The position numbers were made by a program, and so were the translations under genes. DNA of 64,000 nt from Nocardia cyriacigeorgica (GTDB lineage Bacteria > Actinomycetota > Actinomycetes > Mycobacteriales > Mycobacteriaceae). The notes below the pieces were generated by a model. That model was not told the origin of the DNA, did not search any database, and saw only the letters and a program-made list of their open reading frames with translations. Where the stretch lies: the NCBI RefSeq assembly GCF_005863245.1, contig NZ_VBUT01000008.1, positions 248,001 through 312,000 of the forward strand, in the 5' to 3' direction. This document shows positions 9,485 to 25,025 of the stretch, piece after piece; the stretch's first letter is position 1, and each line of letters starts with the position of its first letter.

Positions 9485-9952
9485 CGAGCGCCTGATCAGG
9501 GCGGCCGGAAAGCCGGGACAAGCGCAGCGGGGCAGTCGATCTCGCCGACTGTCCACCCGGCGCTGCCACTTGACGAGTCCCGCCGGACCCGTCACGCTAT
9601 TCACAGCAGCGGCAGCTGTCACCGTGGCGGTAATCCGTCACAGTCGACACTCGGCTCACCGTGGTTCTCGACGCAGCCAGCGGAATCGGACCCGGCCGGA
9701 GCAGGGTGGGCCGGACACGGCGCGTCAGCCTCGCGAAAATTCGCACGGCTGGTACTTTGACACCTCCGTGTCAGTAGGTGTAAGTTTGGACGTTGCGCTG
9801 GCTGCCTCCTGTCCATACCTCGATTTGCACACGTAAGTTCCACCTTCCGGTGTTACTTCCGTTGGTGCCTGTTCGAGTTTCGTTCGGGTTGTAACCAGCG
9901 GAATTCGTAGCAGACAAGCGACGGTCGCGGACCACCACGCGACGCGCGTGAG
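9485..9952 (+). promoter_or_regulatory. rpoB upstream regulatory region (468 bp, no gene)
   Basis: This gap separates the mce operon from rpoB. It holds the candidate promoter listed separately and a leader of about 160 nt before rpoB. No convincing gene is present; short open frames here lack codon bias and ribosome-binding sites. No T-tailed terminator for the mce operon was found. Confidence 0.6.
9757..9786 (+). promoter_or_regulatory. candidate rpoBC promoter
   Basis: TTGACA (9757-9762), an 18-nt spacer and TAAGTT (9781-9786) form a near-consensus housekeeping sigma promoter about 165 nt before rpoB. A perfect inverted repeat, TGACAC-CTCC-GTGTCA (9758-9773), overlaps the -35 box and spacer. 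Confidence 0.6.
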
Positions 9953-13477
<3,525 letters not shown>

Positions 13478-13483
13478 GCGGCC

Positions 13484-13512
13484 GGCCGGATGCCCTGCTC
13501 GGGCATCCGGCC
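13484..13512 (+). terminator. strong hairpin without T tract between rpoB and rpoC
   Basis: A perfect 12-bp stem (arms 13484-13495 and 13501-13512, 5-nt loop) begins 7 nt after the rpoB stop. No T run follows, so it is not a classical intrinsic terminator. It may attenuate, process or stabilise the rpoBC transcript. Confidence 0.6.
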
Positions 13513-13576
13513 TCCGCGCTCGACTCACTAGTGAACTTTTGCTCGAATTCGACCCGCACAGGGGAAAGGAAGTTAC

Positions 13577-17530
<3,954 letters not shown>

Positions 17531-17548
17531 TCGGTAGGTAGGCAACAC

Positions 17549-17593
17549 CATTCGGCTCCCGCATCGTTCACGGTGCGGGGGCCGAATGTTTTT
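17549..17593 (+). terminator. intrinsic terminator of rpoBC
   Basis: Arms CATTCGGC/GCCGAATG (17549-17556, 17581-17588) and CCCGCA/TGCGGG (17558-17563, 17574-17579) form a long stem followed by TTTTT (17589-17593). It ends the rpoBC operon before the convergent fic gene. Confidence 0.9.
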
Positions 17594-17609
17594 CTTCGAC
17601 CGAACCTGG

Positions 17610-18806
17610 TCAGCCGAGGCTTCGGCGACCGGCGCGAGCGGCGAATGCGTCGAGCGCGTCGAGGATCTCCCGGGCCTGCCACATGCGGTTGCGGCGCATA
17701 CCGGTGAACTCGGTGAGGATGCCGGCCTCGGCGAGGGGGGAGAGGGCTCGCAGTGCGTTCGAGGCAGTGGTGCCGAGTTCTCGTGCGACGGTCTCCGCAT
17801 CGAATACCGGGATTCGTAGTGCCAGATCGGCGACCTGCCAGGACATGGCCTGCGGGCGGGCCCTGATCATCGAGTCCCATCGTTGCCTGGTGCTGGAGAT
17901 CTCCGACACCAGTTGGCGGGCATTGGTGATCGCGGCGAATGATGCCTCCGCTAGGGCGGTGACGATCGGTGCCAGGTCACCGGCACGATAGGCGGTCAGC
18001 GCGGAGAAATACGCATCGACATCGGTGAGCAGGCCGGCAGCGATCGGAACCGTCACGTTGGGAGTGAGTTCCTTCGCACGCAGCATCGAGTGGATCAGTG
18101 CTCGGCCGGTACGTCCGTTGCCATCGGTGAACGGATGGATCGTTTCGAACTGTGCGTGCGATATGGCTGAATGCGCAAGAATCGGAATGTCATCGCGGCG
18201 GGTGAAGGCCATAAGGTCGGCCATCGCCGCTGGAACGTGGTCGTGATGCGGAGGGACGAACGTCGCTCCGTGCGGGCCGTAGCTGTCTCCGCCGATCCAG
18301 ACCTGCTCGGTCCGCCACTGGCCGGCCGATCCCGAGTCGATGGCCGACATCAATGCCGAATGCATGGCGAGCACAAGGTTCTCATCGAGCTGGCCGCTGA
18401 GGTCGATGGCGGTCTGCATGGCGTGAACGTTGCCGACGATCTCTACGGCATTGCGTTGATCGGTAGCGCCGAGTTCGGCGAGTGCTATCGCCTTTGCGCC
18501 GGAGGTGAGGTTTTCGATGCGGGACGACGATGTAGATTCCGATCGCAGCAAGATCGCGCCGAAGGGCGCCAGTCGTGCGCCGGACTCGGCATCGAAGCGC
18601 GCGATCTCAATCGAAGCTTCGTCGGCGACGGCGAGTATCGCGCTGGGCAGGTGGACCGGCTGCGCAGCGATGCGTGGCACGACAGCGGACTCGTAGGGGC
18701 CGCGGTGGCGCTCTCGGATCCTTCGCGATACCAGGTCTGGGGGGACCGATGGAACCCAAGTCCGCGCCTCCCAGCCAATCGGCGGCCATGGCGTAACTGA
18801 TTCCAT
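17610..18806 (-). CDS. Fic family protein (class II, self-inhibited)
   Basis: A 398-residue Fic protein. The core motif HPFTDGNGRTGR matches the family signature HxFx(D/E)GNGRxxR, so the catalytic His and the phosphate-binding loop are intact. Family members transfer AMP or other phosphate-containing groups to protein hydroxyls. The N-terminal segment SSRIEN (about residues 94-99, Glu98) matches the inhibitory motif (S/T)xxxE(G/N), which marks a class II Fic with a built-in inhibitory helix rather than a separate antitoxin. The C-terminal part (about 310-398) looks like a winged-helix domain (VFDAETVARELGTTASNALRAL). It is convergent with rpoC. ATG 18806 has no ribosome-binding site but sits 6 nt after TAAGTT, suggesting a leaderless mRNA. 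The target is unknown. Confidence 0.9.
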   Translation of the reverse strand: MESVTPWPPIGWEARTWVPSVPPDLVSRRIRERHRGPYESAVVPRIAAQPVHLPSAILAVADEASIEIARFDAESGARLAPFGAILLRSESTSSSRIENLTSGAKAIALAELGATDQRNAVEIVGNVHAMQTAIDLSGQLDENLVLAMHSALMSAIDSGSAGQWRTEQVWIGGDSYGPHGATFVPPHHDHVPAAMADLMAFTRRDDIPILAHSAISHAQFETIHPFTDGNGRTGRALIHSMLRAKELTPNVTVPIAAGLLTDVDAYFSALTAYRAGDLAPIVTALAEASFAAITNARQLVSEISSTRQRWDSMIRARPQAMSWQVADLALRIPVFDAETVARELGTTASNALRALSPLAEAGILTEFTGMRRNRMWQAREILDALDAFAARAGRRSLG

Positions 18807-18814
18807 GACCCGAA

Positions 18815-18847
18815 CTTACACTCAGTTTCCTCAAAACTGAGTGTAAG
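18815..18847 (-). promoter_or_regulatory. 14-bp inverted repeat over the fic promoter
   Basis: Perfect arms of 14 bp (18815-18828 and 18834-18847) are separated by 5 nt. On the minus strand the arm nearest the gene runs into TAAGTT (18818-18813), a -10 box located 6 nt from the fic ATG. The A/T content is high relative to the surroundings. This looks like an operator, possibly for autoregulation. Confidence 0.6.
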
Positions 18848-18864
18848 GCCGTGGCGAACTACCT

Positions 18865-19497
18865 TCAGGGCGTGCGGGTCATATAGGCGACCGCGGCGTC
18901 GATGGCGGGTTGGCCGCCGGAGTGGGCGAGGCCGGCGAAGGCGCCGATGGCGGCGCCGACGACGGTGCCGACGGGGACGGTGATGAAGTCGAGGACGAAC
19001 AGGCCAAGGGGCAGGCCGAGGACGAAGCCGATGGCGCCGCCGATCACCGCGCCGGTGATGATGGCCGGCTTGTGGCGTTCGACCTCGGCGAAGAAGCGTT
19101 CCTCGGCGTTGATGTCGCGCAGCGGGGCGGGTGCGGTCTCCGAGGCGGCCGGGGCGAGGGTGAGGCTGGTGCCGTCGTTCTCGATCAGCGGGGTCAGTTC
19201 GACCTGCTTGTCGCCGAGGCGGATGGCCATGGGGAACGCGGCGACGACGTGGCCGGTGCGATCGGTGAGGGTGACGACCCGGTCGTCTTCGATCAGGTCG
19301 AAGCGGCCGCCGTCGACCGTGGTCACCGCGGCGCGCCGCTCCTGGTCGGCGCTGACCCGGTAGTCGATCTGCTCGACGGTGCCGGACAGGTCGAGTTTCG
19401 CCTTGTCGGCAGCGGGGTCGGCGGGGGCGAGGCCGGCGCTGAGGCCGGTGACGGCCAGCGTGAGCAGTGTCGTCGCGGTGATCCTGGTGAGCCTCAT
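18865..19497 (-). CDS. exported glycine-zipper membrane protein, function unknown
   Basis: A 210-residue protein with an N-terminal signal peptide (basic start, hydrophobic stretch, Ala-rich cleavage region near residue 25), a soluble domain of about 100 residues and a C-terminal hydrophobic region (about 145-195) rich in Gly-xxx-Gly patterns (AIITGAVIGGAIGFVLG, VGTVVGAAIGAFAG). The latter probably forms two packed membrane helices. I chose ATG 19497 because AAAGGA precedes it; the longer frame to 19680 would bury the signal peptide. No family name could be assigned with confidence. Confidence 0.75.
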   Translation of the reverse strand: MRLTRITATTLLTLAVTGLSAGLAPADPAADKAKLDLSGTVEQIDYRVSADQERRAAVTTVDGGRFDLIEDDRVVTLTDRTGHVVAAFPMAIRLGDKQVELTPLIENDGTSLTLAPAASETAPAPLRDINAEERFFAEVERHKPAIITGAVIGGAIGFVLGLPLGLFVLDFITVPVGTVVGAAIGAFAGLAHSGGQPAIDAAVAYMTRTP

Positions 19498-19678
19498 CGT
19501 GTCCTTTGCGTGCGCGCCGTCGGCGAAATGTCCGGTTCGGGTTGCGAAGACCATACCGGGCGCACCGCAACGGCAGAAACCAAATGCTGTGGTCCAGGGA
19601 GGTTTCGTGACGCCACACAACCAGGAGTCGCCGGGAATTCGCGCCAGGGCATTGACAGCGGCGGAATCGATCGGCAAC

Positions 19679-19698
19679 ACTGAACTAGATGGTTCAGT
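19679..19698. promoter_or_regulatory. possible ArsR operator over the start codon
   Basis: Inverted repeat ACTGAAC (19679-19685) and GTTCAGT (19692-19698) flank the ATG of the ArsR gene at 19689. The position would suit autorepression of the arsR-SRPBCC pair. The arms are short, so this is tentative. Confidence 0.4.
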
Positions 19699-20042
19699 AT
19701 GACTTTCTAGACGCCTCCTTCGGAGCGCTCGCGGACCCCACTCGACGGGGCATCCTCGAGCACCTCGGACGTGGTCCCGCCACCGTCAGCGAGCTGGCGG
19801 AGCGCTTCTCGATGACCCTCACCGGCATCAAGAAGCACCTCCACCTGCTCGAAGCGGCGGGGATGGTGGTCACGGAGAAGCGCGGCCGGGTGCGGTACTG
19901 CCGGCTCGGCGAGAACGTCTTCGACCGTGAGGTGGCCTGGATGCAGGGCTATCGGCGGATGGTGGAGGCCCGGATGGACCGTCTCGGTGAATTCCTCGAA
20001 TCAACGGAAATCGAACCAAGGGAAACGGAGCACAACCGATGA
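19689..20042 (+). CDS. ArsR/SmtB family transcriptional regulator
   Basis: A 117-residue winged-helix repressor: LADPTRRGILEHLGRGPATVSELAERF gives the first helices, and the segment with SMTLTGIKKHLHLLEAAGMV is the recognition region, followed by the wing EKRGRVRYCRL. It lacks the CxCxxC-type metal site of ArsR/SmtB sensors, so a non-metal signal is likely. Its stop overlaps the downstream SRPBCC gene (ATGA at 20039-20042). ArsR-SRPBCC pairs are common in actinobacteria; the regulator probably controls this small operon. Confidence 0.92.
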   Translation: MVQYDFLDASFGALADPTRRGILEHLGRGPATVSELAERFSMTLTGIKKHLHLLEAAGMVVTEKRGRVRYCRLGENVFDREVAWMQGYRRMVEARMDRLGEFLESTEIEPRETEHNR

Positions 20043-20518
20043 GCACTACCACGAACGATGCCGTCATCAGCACGACCTCGGATACCGAGATCCATGTCGA
20101 GCGGGTGTTCAACGCCCCGGTAGATCGCGTCTGGGACGCCTACAGCAGGATCGAGCAGCTGTCGCGCTGGTGGGGTCGCGGCAATCAGCTCGATGTCGAA
20201 CGCTGGGAGTTCCGCAAGGGCGGGCACTGGCGCTTCGTCGAACACGCCGACGGTGAGTCGCACGGCTTCGAGGGGCGCTTCCGGGAGATCACCCCGAAGG
20301 AGCGGATCGTGCAGTCCTTCGAATGGGACGGCATGCCCGCCCACGTCGCCATCGATGCCACCACGTTCGTCGACCTCGGAGACGGACGCACGAAGGTGGT
20401 CACCGACAGCCAGTTCCACACCAAGGCCGAACGTGACGGCATGCTCGAGTCCGGCATGGAATCCGGGCTCAACGACAGCTACCGGGCTCTGGACGCCTTG
20501 CTGGCCGAATCGGCGTGA
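20039..20518 (+). CDS. SRPBCC / AHSA1 domain protein
   Basis: A 159-residue START-like fold protein. The family pattern is visible: IHVERVFNAPVDRVWDAYS at the start, WWGRG, FRKGGHWRF and FEWDGMPAH, ending in the helix MLESGMESGLNDSYRALDALL. These proteins form a hydrophobic pocket for lipids or other ligands, or act as stress factors. No catalytic residues identify a reaction. It is translationally coupled to the ArsR gene. Confidence 0.9.
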   Translation: MSTTTNDAVISTTSDTEIHVERVFNAPVDRVWDAYSRIEQLSRWWGRGNQLDVERWEFRKGGHWRFVEHADGESHGFEGRFREITPKERIVQSFEWDGMPAHVAIDATTFVDLGDGRTKVVTDSQFHTKAERDGMLESGMESGLNDSYRALDALLAESA

Positions 20519-20533
20519 GCGCCAGCAGTTCCC

Positions 20534-20568
20534 GGCGACCCGGGCCGCCACGGCGGTGCCGGGTCGCC
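20534..20568. terminator. hairpin between convergent genes
   Basis: Arms GGCGACCCGG and CCGGGTCGCC (20534-20543, 20559-20568) enclose an inner CCGCC/GGCGG stem. It fills the gap between the convergent SRPBCC and pirin genes. There is no T tract on either strand. Confidence 0.55.
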
Positions 20569-20573
20569 TGCTG

Positions 20574-21557
20574 TCAGTGCCTGCCGAAGCGCCGCTTGCG
20601 TGGTTTGAGCCGCAACCCGGGCAGCGGCGGGGCCGGAATCCGCTGCTGCGGTGGATGTCCCGCGATATCGCCGAACCGCTCGACATTGCGGTTCTCCCAA
20701 TCCGCACGGGCGGCGATGATCTCGTCATGGCTGCGGCCGACGAAGTTCCACCACATCACCAGGTCTTCGCCGAACGGTTCACCGCCGATCAGGGCGAAGT
20801 GCGCGCCCGAGCCGCTGGTGAAAGTGAGTTCCTCGCGCTCGGTGCCCAGGTACAGCAGTGGGCCGGGACCGAGTTCGGTTCCCGCGACGGCCATCTCGCC
20901 CTCGAGCACCAGCACGGCGTACTCGAAACCCGGCTGGACCGGCAGCCTCACCTGCGCGCCCGCATCGATACGGGCATCAGCCCCCACCAAGGGTGTGTAG
21001 GCGATCGCGGGCGAGGCAACTCCGGCCAAGGTGCCGAGCAGCACCGTCGCGCGCAGGCCCGCGACTTCGTAGGCCGGCAGTTCGCGGTGCTGCTCGAAAT
21101 GCGGTTCGATCCCGGCGGCCGCGCTGGGCAGCGCGATCCACAATTGCAGGCCGTGCCCGGCGGGCGCGCCGGCGACGCCGTACTCGGAATGCGCGATGCC
21201 GCGGCCGGACGTCATCAGGTTCAGCTGCCCTGGCTCGATCTCCACATCCGAGCCGACCGAATCACGATGGCGGATCCTGCCTTCGAACGGCCACGTCACC
21301 GTCTGCAATCCGATATGCGGATGCGGATCGATATCCGGCGGCGCCCCGGTCTTGGTGACGGTGGGCGAGCCGAAATGATCGAGGAAACACCAGGCGCCGA
21401 CGGTCGGCAGATCGCGCTGCGGCAGCAGCCGTTCGACGAACACACCGCGCACCCCGCCGAGCGGCACCTCGCGCGCGGGGTACGGCTCGGCCACCGGACC
21501 CGGGCCGGGCGAGGGCTCACACAGCGCCTCGTCCGGATGCGGGTCCAGATCGCTCAC
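20574..21557 (-). CDS. pirin family protein
   Basis: A 327-residue bicupin of the pirin family. The N-terminal cupin carries the iron-ligand pattern DPHPHIGLQTVTW and later GIAHSEYG, matching the three His and one Glu of human pirin. The C-terminal cupin (about 200-300) includes PGFEYAVLVLEGEM. Some bacterial pirins have quercetinase activity; others are regulatory. The start is GTG 21557, whose GTGA overlap with the upstream NATD1 stop indicates a two-gene operon. A longer frame to 21632 lies inside the upstream gene. Confidence 0.92.
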   Translation of the reverse strand: MSDLDPHPDEALCEPSPGPGPVAEPYPAREVPLGGVRGVFVERLLPQRDLPTVGAWCFLDHFGSPTVTKTGAPPDIDPHPHIGLQTVTWPFEGRIRHRDSVGSDVEIEPGQLNLMTSGRGIAHSEYGVAGAPAGHGLQLWIALPSAAAGIEPHFEQHRELPAYEVAGLRATVLLGTLAGVASPAIAYTPLVGADARIDAGAQVRLPVQPGFEYAVLVLEGEMAVAGTELGPGPLLYLGTEREELTFTSGSGAHFALIGGEPFGEDLVMWWNFVGRSHDEIIAARADWENRNVERFGDIAGHPPQQRIPAPPLPGLRLKPRKRRFGRH

Positions 21558-21865
21558 CGGCCCGCGCCCTTGCCGACCACGTGCTCGTCGTACTCGGAAT
21601 GCTTGTCGAGATAGCTCTTGATGAACGGGCATTCCGGCCGGATGGTCTTGCCGCGCGCGATTACGTCCTCGATCGCCTGATGGGCCAGTGTGGTGCCCAA
21701 TCCCTTGCCGCCGAACGCGTCATCGATCACGGTGTGGACGAAGACGATCTCGTCGCCGCGCTCCTCGTACTCGGCGAAGCCGGCCAGCTCACCGCCGTAG
21801 AAGACCTCGAAGCGATGCTTGTCGTGATTGTCGGCGACCGTGGTCGCCACCGTCGATTCCGTCAT
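21554..21865 (-). CDS. small GNAT-fold N-acetyltransferase (NATD1/YidJ-like)
   Basis: A 103-residue minimal GNAT domain. The acetyl-CoA loop is GGKGLGTTLAHQAI (the R/QxxGxG/A pattern with Lys), followed by IRPECPFIKSYLDKH, which is conserved in this family. Members are related to human NATD1; their substrates are mostly unknown. It lies directly upstream of and overlaps the pirin gene. Confidence 0.88.
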   Translation of the reverse strand: MTESTVATTVADNHDKHRFEVFYGGELAGFAEYEERGDEIVFVHTVIDDAFGGKGLGTTLAHQAIEDVIARGKTIRPECPFIKSYLDKHSEYDEHVVGKGAGR

Positions 21866-22063
21866 GATCCGCTGCTCCTCTCGAGTACCGCGAGTGTGCT
21901 CGGACCGACACGCGGTCGGACGCGCCGATCGTGGTGGCAGCCCAGGACCGGCACTGGCCCACCGGAACTGCCGACGAGCGCCAGCGTACTCACGCTCGAT
22001 GGTGCTCGTCGGCGATCGCTCGGACGTCGGTAGCGGGTTGGCTACCGGATCATCCGGCCCGGC

Positions 22064-23134
22064 TCATTCCCGGCCCGCGGAGGTGAACGACATGTCCGCG
22101 TACCTGTCACCGGCCACCTGGTCCGCGATGGGTTCCAGGCTCGCGAGCTCGTCGGCGGTCAACTCCAGGGACGCAGCGGCGACGTTCTCTTCGAGCCGGG
22201 TGCGCTTGCGGGTACCCGGAATCGGCACCACCGTGAGGTCGTGGGCGTGCGCCCGGGAATGCACCCAGGCCAGCGCCACCTGGGCGGCGCTCGCCCCGCG
22301 TGCGTCGGCGATGGCGCGCACCGGGGCCAGCAGCGCGGCGTTGCGCGCGGCGTTGTCGCCGGTGAAGCGTGGCATCCGGGTGCGGAAATCACCGTCGCCG
22401 AGGTCGTCGGCGGTGCTGAACGATCCGGTGAGGAAACCGCGTCCGAGCGGGGAGTACGGCACGAACGTGACGCCGAGTTCGGCGGCGGCGGGAACGGCGG
22501 TCTTCTCCACGTCCCGGGAGAACAGCGACCACTCCGACTGCACGGCGGCGATCGGATGCACCGCGGAGGCGGCCTTCAACTCCGCGCCGGTGACCTCCGA
22601 GAGTCCCAGCGCCCGCACCTTGCCGGCTTGGACCAGTTCGGCCATCGCGCCGACGGTGTCTTCGATCGGGACCTCGGGATCGCGCCGGTGCATGTAGTAC
22701 AGGTCGATCACGTCGATGCCGAGCCGGCGCAGGCTGGCATCGACCGACGCGCGGATGTATTCGGGGGAGTTGTCGAACCCCCGGTAGGTGGGATCGTCGG
22801 CCTTGCGCACGATGCCGAACTTGGTGGCAAGCACCACCTGCTCGCGGTTGGCCCGCACGAAATCGCTGAGGAATTCCTCGTTGTCGCCGGAGCCGTAGAT
22901 GTCGGCGGTGTCGAACAGGGTGATGCCGAGTTCGAGTGCCCGGTCCAGCGTGGCGCGGGCCTCGGCGAGATCGGTCGCGCCGTAGAACTCGCTCATTCCC
23001 ATGCAACCGAGGCCTTGGGCGCCTACGTCGATGCCGCTGGTCCCGAGGGGCGTCGCGGCCAGTCGACCGGCGCTTCCGTGCTCGGTCGTGGTGCCGCCGT
23101 CTCGCACGGACTCGCTGCGCGATGCGTCATTCAT
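22064..23134 (-). CDS. aldo/keto reductase
   Basis: A 356-residue aldo/keto reductase with a TIM-barrel fold. The catalytic tetrad is visible as Asp75 and Tyr80 (LFDTADIYG), Lys105 (LATKFG) and His149 (YYMHRRD). NADPH-binding residues should lie in the PIPGTRKRTRLEENVAA segment. It resembles YajO/Gcy-type class enzymes that reduce aldehydes or ketones. The start ATG 23134 overlaps the upstream merR stop by 8 nt, so the two form one operon; a longer frame to 23317 is inside merR. Confidence 0.93.
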   Translation of the reverse strand: MNDASRSESVRDGGTTTEHGSAGRLAATPLGTSGIDVGAQGLGCMGMSEFYGATDLAEARATLDRALELGITLFDTADIYGSGDNEEFLSDFVRANREQVVLATKFGIVRKADDPTYRGFDNSPEYIRASVDASLRRLGIDVIDLYYMHRRDPEVPIEDTVGAMAELVQAGKVRALGLSEVTGAELKAASAVHPIAAVQSEWSLFSRDVEKTAVPAAAELGVTFVPYSPLGRGFLTGSFSTADDLGDGDFRTRMPRFTGDNAARNAALLAPVRAIADARGASAAQVALAWVHSRAHAHDLTVVPIPGTRKRTRLEENVAAASLELTADELASLEPIADQVAGDRYADMSFTSAGRE

Positions 23135-23582
23135 CGGTTGTCCCTTCGCATTGGATCGACCTGATCGGGCGGACCGTCGTCGCCTTGCCTTCGTAGAGCT
23201 CGATCTTGTAATCGAGCACGGCGACAGTCCGCTGTAGTTCGGCGATCTTGGCCAGGGTGTCCGCGCGGGTGGCGCGGAACATCTCCAGGCGCTGGGGCAG
23301 CGTGGCATCGCCGGCACGCACGAGTTCCGCGTACCGGACCATGTCCGCCACCGACATGCCGGTGGTGCGCAGGCGGCCGATCAGCTCCAGCCAATCCAGG
23401 TCACGGTCGCTGAAACGACGCTTGCCGGTGTGATCGCGGCCGATGTAATCCATCAGCCCGATCCGCTCGTACCAGCGCAGCGTGTCCCGGCTCAGTCCGC
23501 ATCGCTCGGCGACTTCGCCGATCGAATAGCGCGGCCGTTCCCTCTCACTGCTGTCGACACTCTGACGTGCGGTTTCGCTCAC
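23127..23582 (-). CDS. MerR family transcriptional regulator
   Basis: A 151-residue MerR protein: N-terminal winged helix (YSIGEVAERCGLSRDTLRWY, then YERIGLM), the typical RRFSDRDLDWLELIGRLRTTGMSV helices and a C-terminal dimerisation coiled coil. No cluster of metal-binding Cys is present (one Cys near the C-terminus, one in the HTH), so it is probably not a metal sensor. It is co-transcribed with the aldo/keto reductase and likely controls it through the palindrome at 23624-23637. GTG start at 23582. Confidence 0.92.
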   Translation of the reverse strand: MSETARQSVDSSERERPRYSIGEVAERCGLSRDTLRWYERIGLMDYIGRDHTGKRRFSDRDLDWLELIGRLRTTGMSVADMVRYAELVRAGDATLPQRLEMFRATRADTLAKIAELQRTVAVLDYKIELYEGKATTVRPIRSIQCEGTTDE

Positions 23583-23623
23583 CTGACTGCCCCTCTCGCC
23601 GAACGCTGACGACGTTAGTCACC

Positions 23624-23637
23624 TGGAGTGCACTCCA
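23624..23637. promoter_or_regulatory. MerR-type operator palindrome
   Basis: TGGAGTGCACTCCA is a perfect 14-bp palindrome 42 bp before merR. On the minus strand it overlaps TTGGAG, a possible -35 box. MerR regulators bind such dyads between or over the promoter boxes, so autoregulation is likely. Confidence 0.65.
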
Positions 23638-23676
23638 AGCAAACGCGAAATGAGAGGGGAACGGCAGATGCCCGGC

Positions 23677-24060
23677 TCAGCTGGGCGAACCGGCCGCGTA
23701 ATCCGGGAGTTCCTGAACCGCCCACTTGTTGCCGTCGGGATCGGAGAAGAAGGTGAACAGGCCCCAGCCGAGGTCCTTCACCGGCGTGGCCTCCACGCCG
23801 GCCGCGCGCAGCTGCTGATAGGCCTGCTCGGCGCTGTCCACCACCATCTGCATCCCCTCGACGCTGCCGGGCGCCGCCTCGGTGATGCCGCGCCCGATGC
23901 AGATCGAACAGGCGGAACCGGGCGGGGTGAGCTGCACGAAACGGATGTCCTCACTGGGCGAATGATCGTGATCGGCGTTGAAACCGATCTTGGTGTAGAA
24001 GTCCTTGGCGCGGTCGACGTCGGTCACCGGGATGGCCACGAGTTCGATTTTCCAATCCAT
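23677..24060 (-). CDS. VOC family (glyoxalase/dioxygenase-like) protein
   Basis: A 127-residue protein with two beta-alpha-beta-beta-beta units of the vicinal oxygen chelate superfamily: IELVAIPVTDVDRAKDFYTKIGF at the start and FFSDPDGNKWAVQELP at the end. This group includes glyoxalase I, fosfomycin-resistance enzymes and antibiotic-binding proteins. A specific reaction cannot be assigned. It stands alone between merR and a small membrane protein. Confidence 0.85.
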   Translation of the reverse strand: MDWKIELVAIPVTDVDRAKDFYTKIGFNADHDHSPSEDIRFVQLTPPGSACSICIGRGITEAAPGSVEGMQMVVDSAEQAYQQLRAAGVEATPVKDLGWGLFTFFSDPDGNKWAVQELPDYAAGSPS

Positions 24061-24118
24061 GTGACGAGCATCGCATCGAGCACCGACACGTTTGCTGCTT
24101 CCGGCCTACCCTGGAGCC

Positions 24119-24322
24119 ATGCCAGGTAAGGAAATCGACCGCGTCCGGGCCCGTTCGGCCTGGGCCACGGTCAAGGAAAGCCCGGTGATCACCGCCATCG
24201 CCGTCGCGCCGTTCGCGCTCGCGCTCGGTGTGGTGTGGTGGTTGTTCGGCGGGTTCGCGGCCTTCGTGCTGCTGGTGCTGCTCGGGGCCGGTGTGGTCTT
24301 CGGCGGCAAGCTGCTGCGCTGA
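24119..24322 (+). CDS. small membrane protein, function unknown
   Basis: A 67-residue protein with a basic N-terminus (PGKEIDRVRARSAW) and two hydrophobic segments (about 22-38 and 40-60). I start it at ATG 24119; TACCCT lies 6 nt upstream, so the mRNA may be leaderless. The open frame extends 9 codons further upstream without support. Nothing in the sequence names a function. Confidence 0.6.
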   Translation: MPGKEIDRVRARSAWATVKESPVITAIAVAPFALALGVVWWLFGGFAAFVLLVLLGAGVVFGGKLLR

Positions 24323-24361
24323 CGGCCCGGTTCGGCAGTTCGGCAAGGGGTCTCGACGTAC

Positions 24362-24853
24362 TCAGCGCGCCACGTGGAAGCTCACCAGTTCACCGGTCCC
24401 CGGATCCACTTGCGACCACGGCCGGTCGAAGTGCAGAACTGCCAGCGCCGAGGTGGGGAACTTGCGGCTGAGTTCGATCGCCGGCTCGCTGTCGCGGTTG
24501 CTCGCCAGCTCCCACGCTGTCCACGGCATGCCGGGTGCGTGGCCGATCACCAGCAGGGTGGCGACGTCGTCATCGCTGAGCTGGACCAGCTCGATGAGGG
24601 TCTGCGGCGAGGCCTCGTAGATGCCGCGCTCGTAGACCACCGGCGCGGTGACGCCGGTCGCGGCCAGCGTTTCCCGGGTACGCGTCGCGGTCGAACAGCG
24701 CACCGCGTCGATGGGCGGCTGGGTCTCGCGCAGCCACTGTCCGGCCAGTCCCGCCTCCCGCTGCCCACGCGGTGCGAGCGGGCGTTCGTGGTCCTCCACG
24801 CCGTCCGGATACGCCGATTTACCGTGCCGCATGAGGATCAGAGTCCGCACCAT
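24362..24853 (-). CDS. SixA-like histidine phosphatase
   Basis: A 163-residue member of the histidine phosphatase superfamily. The RHG motif with the phospho-accepting His is LILMRHGKSAYPDG (Arg9, His10, Gly11), and the second catalytic His is in LVIGHAPG. Length and the short core resemble SixA, which dephosphorylates phosphohistidine in signalling proteins. The start ATG 24853 is 6 nt after a TACGGT box and agrees with the conserved N-terminus; the upstream frame lacks a site. The substrate is unknown. Confidence 0.88.
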   Translation of the reverse strand: MVRTLILMRHGKSAYPDGVEDHERPLAPRGQREAGLAGQWLRETQPPIDAVRCSTATRTRETLAATGVTAPVVYERGIYEASPQTLIELVQLSDDDVATLLVIGHAPGMPWTAWELASNRDSEPAIELSRKFPTSALAVLHFDRPWSQVDPGTGELVSFHVAR

Positions 24854-25025
24854 GGCACCACCGTAAGCCCTCCGGTGCAGAGACACCTGCCACACTCGAG
24901 GCAAACTGAAAGCGGCGTCACAGCACGACGGCCCTCGGTCACCCCGTGATCCGCTCCGTGACGCTGCGCCACCCAGAACCCGGGGTGGTCACAGCCCCCG
25001 CACAGTTTTCGAGGATTTGCACACT

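Noticed and set aside
9570..9836. 88-codon open frame in the rpoB upstream region
   Set aside because: No ribosome-binding site, Arg/Ser-rich random composition, and it runs through the predicted rpoB promoter.
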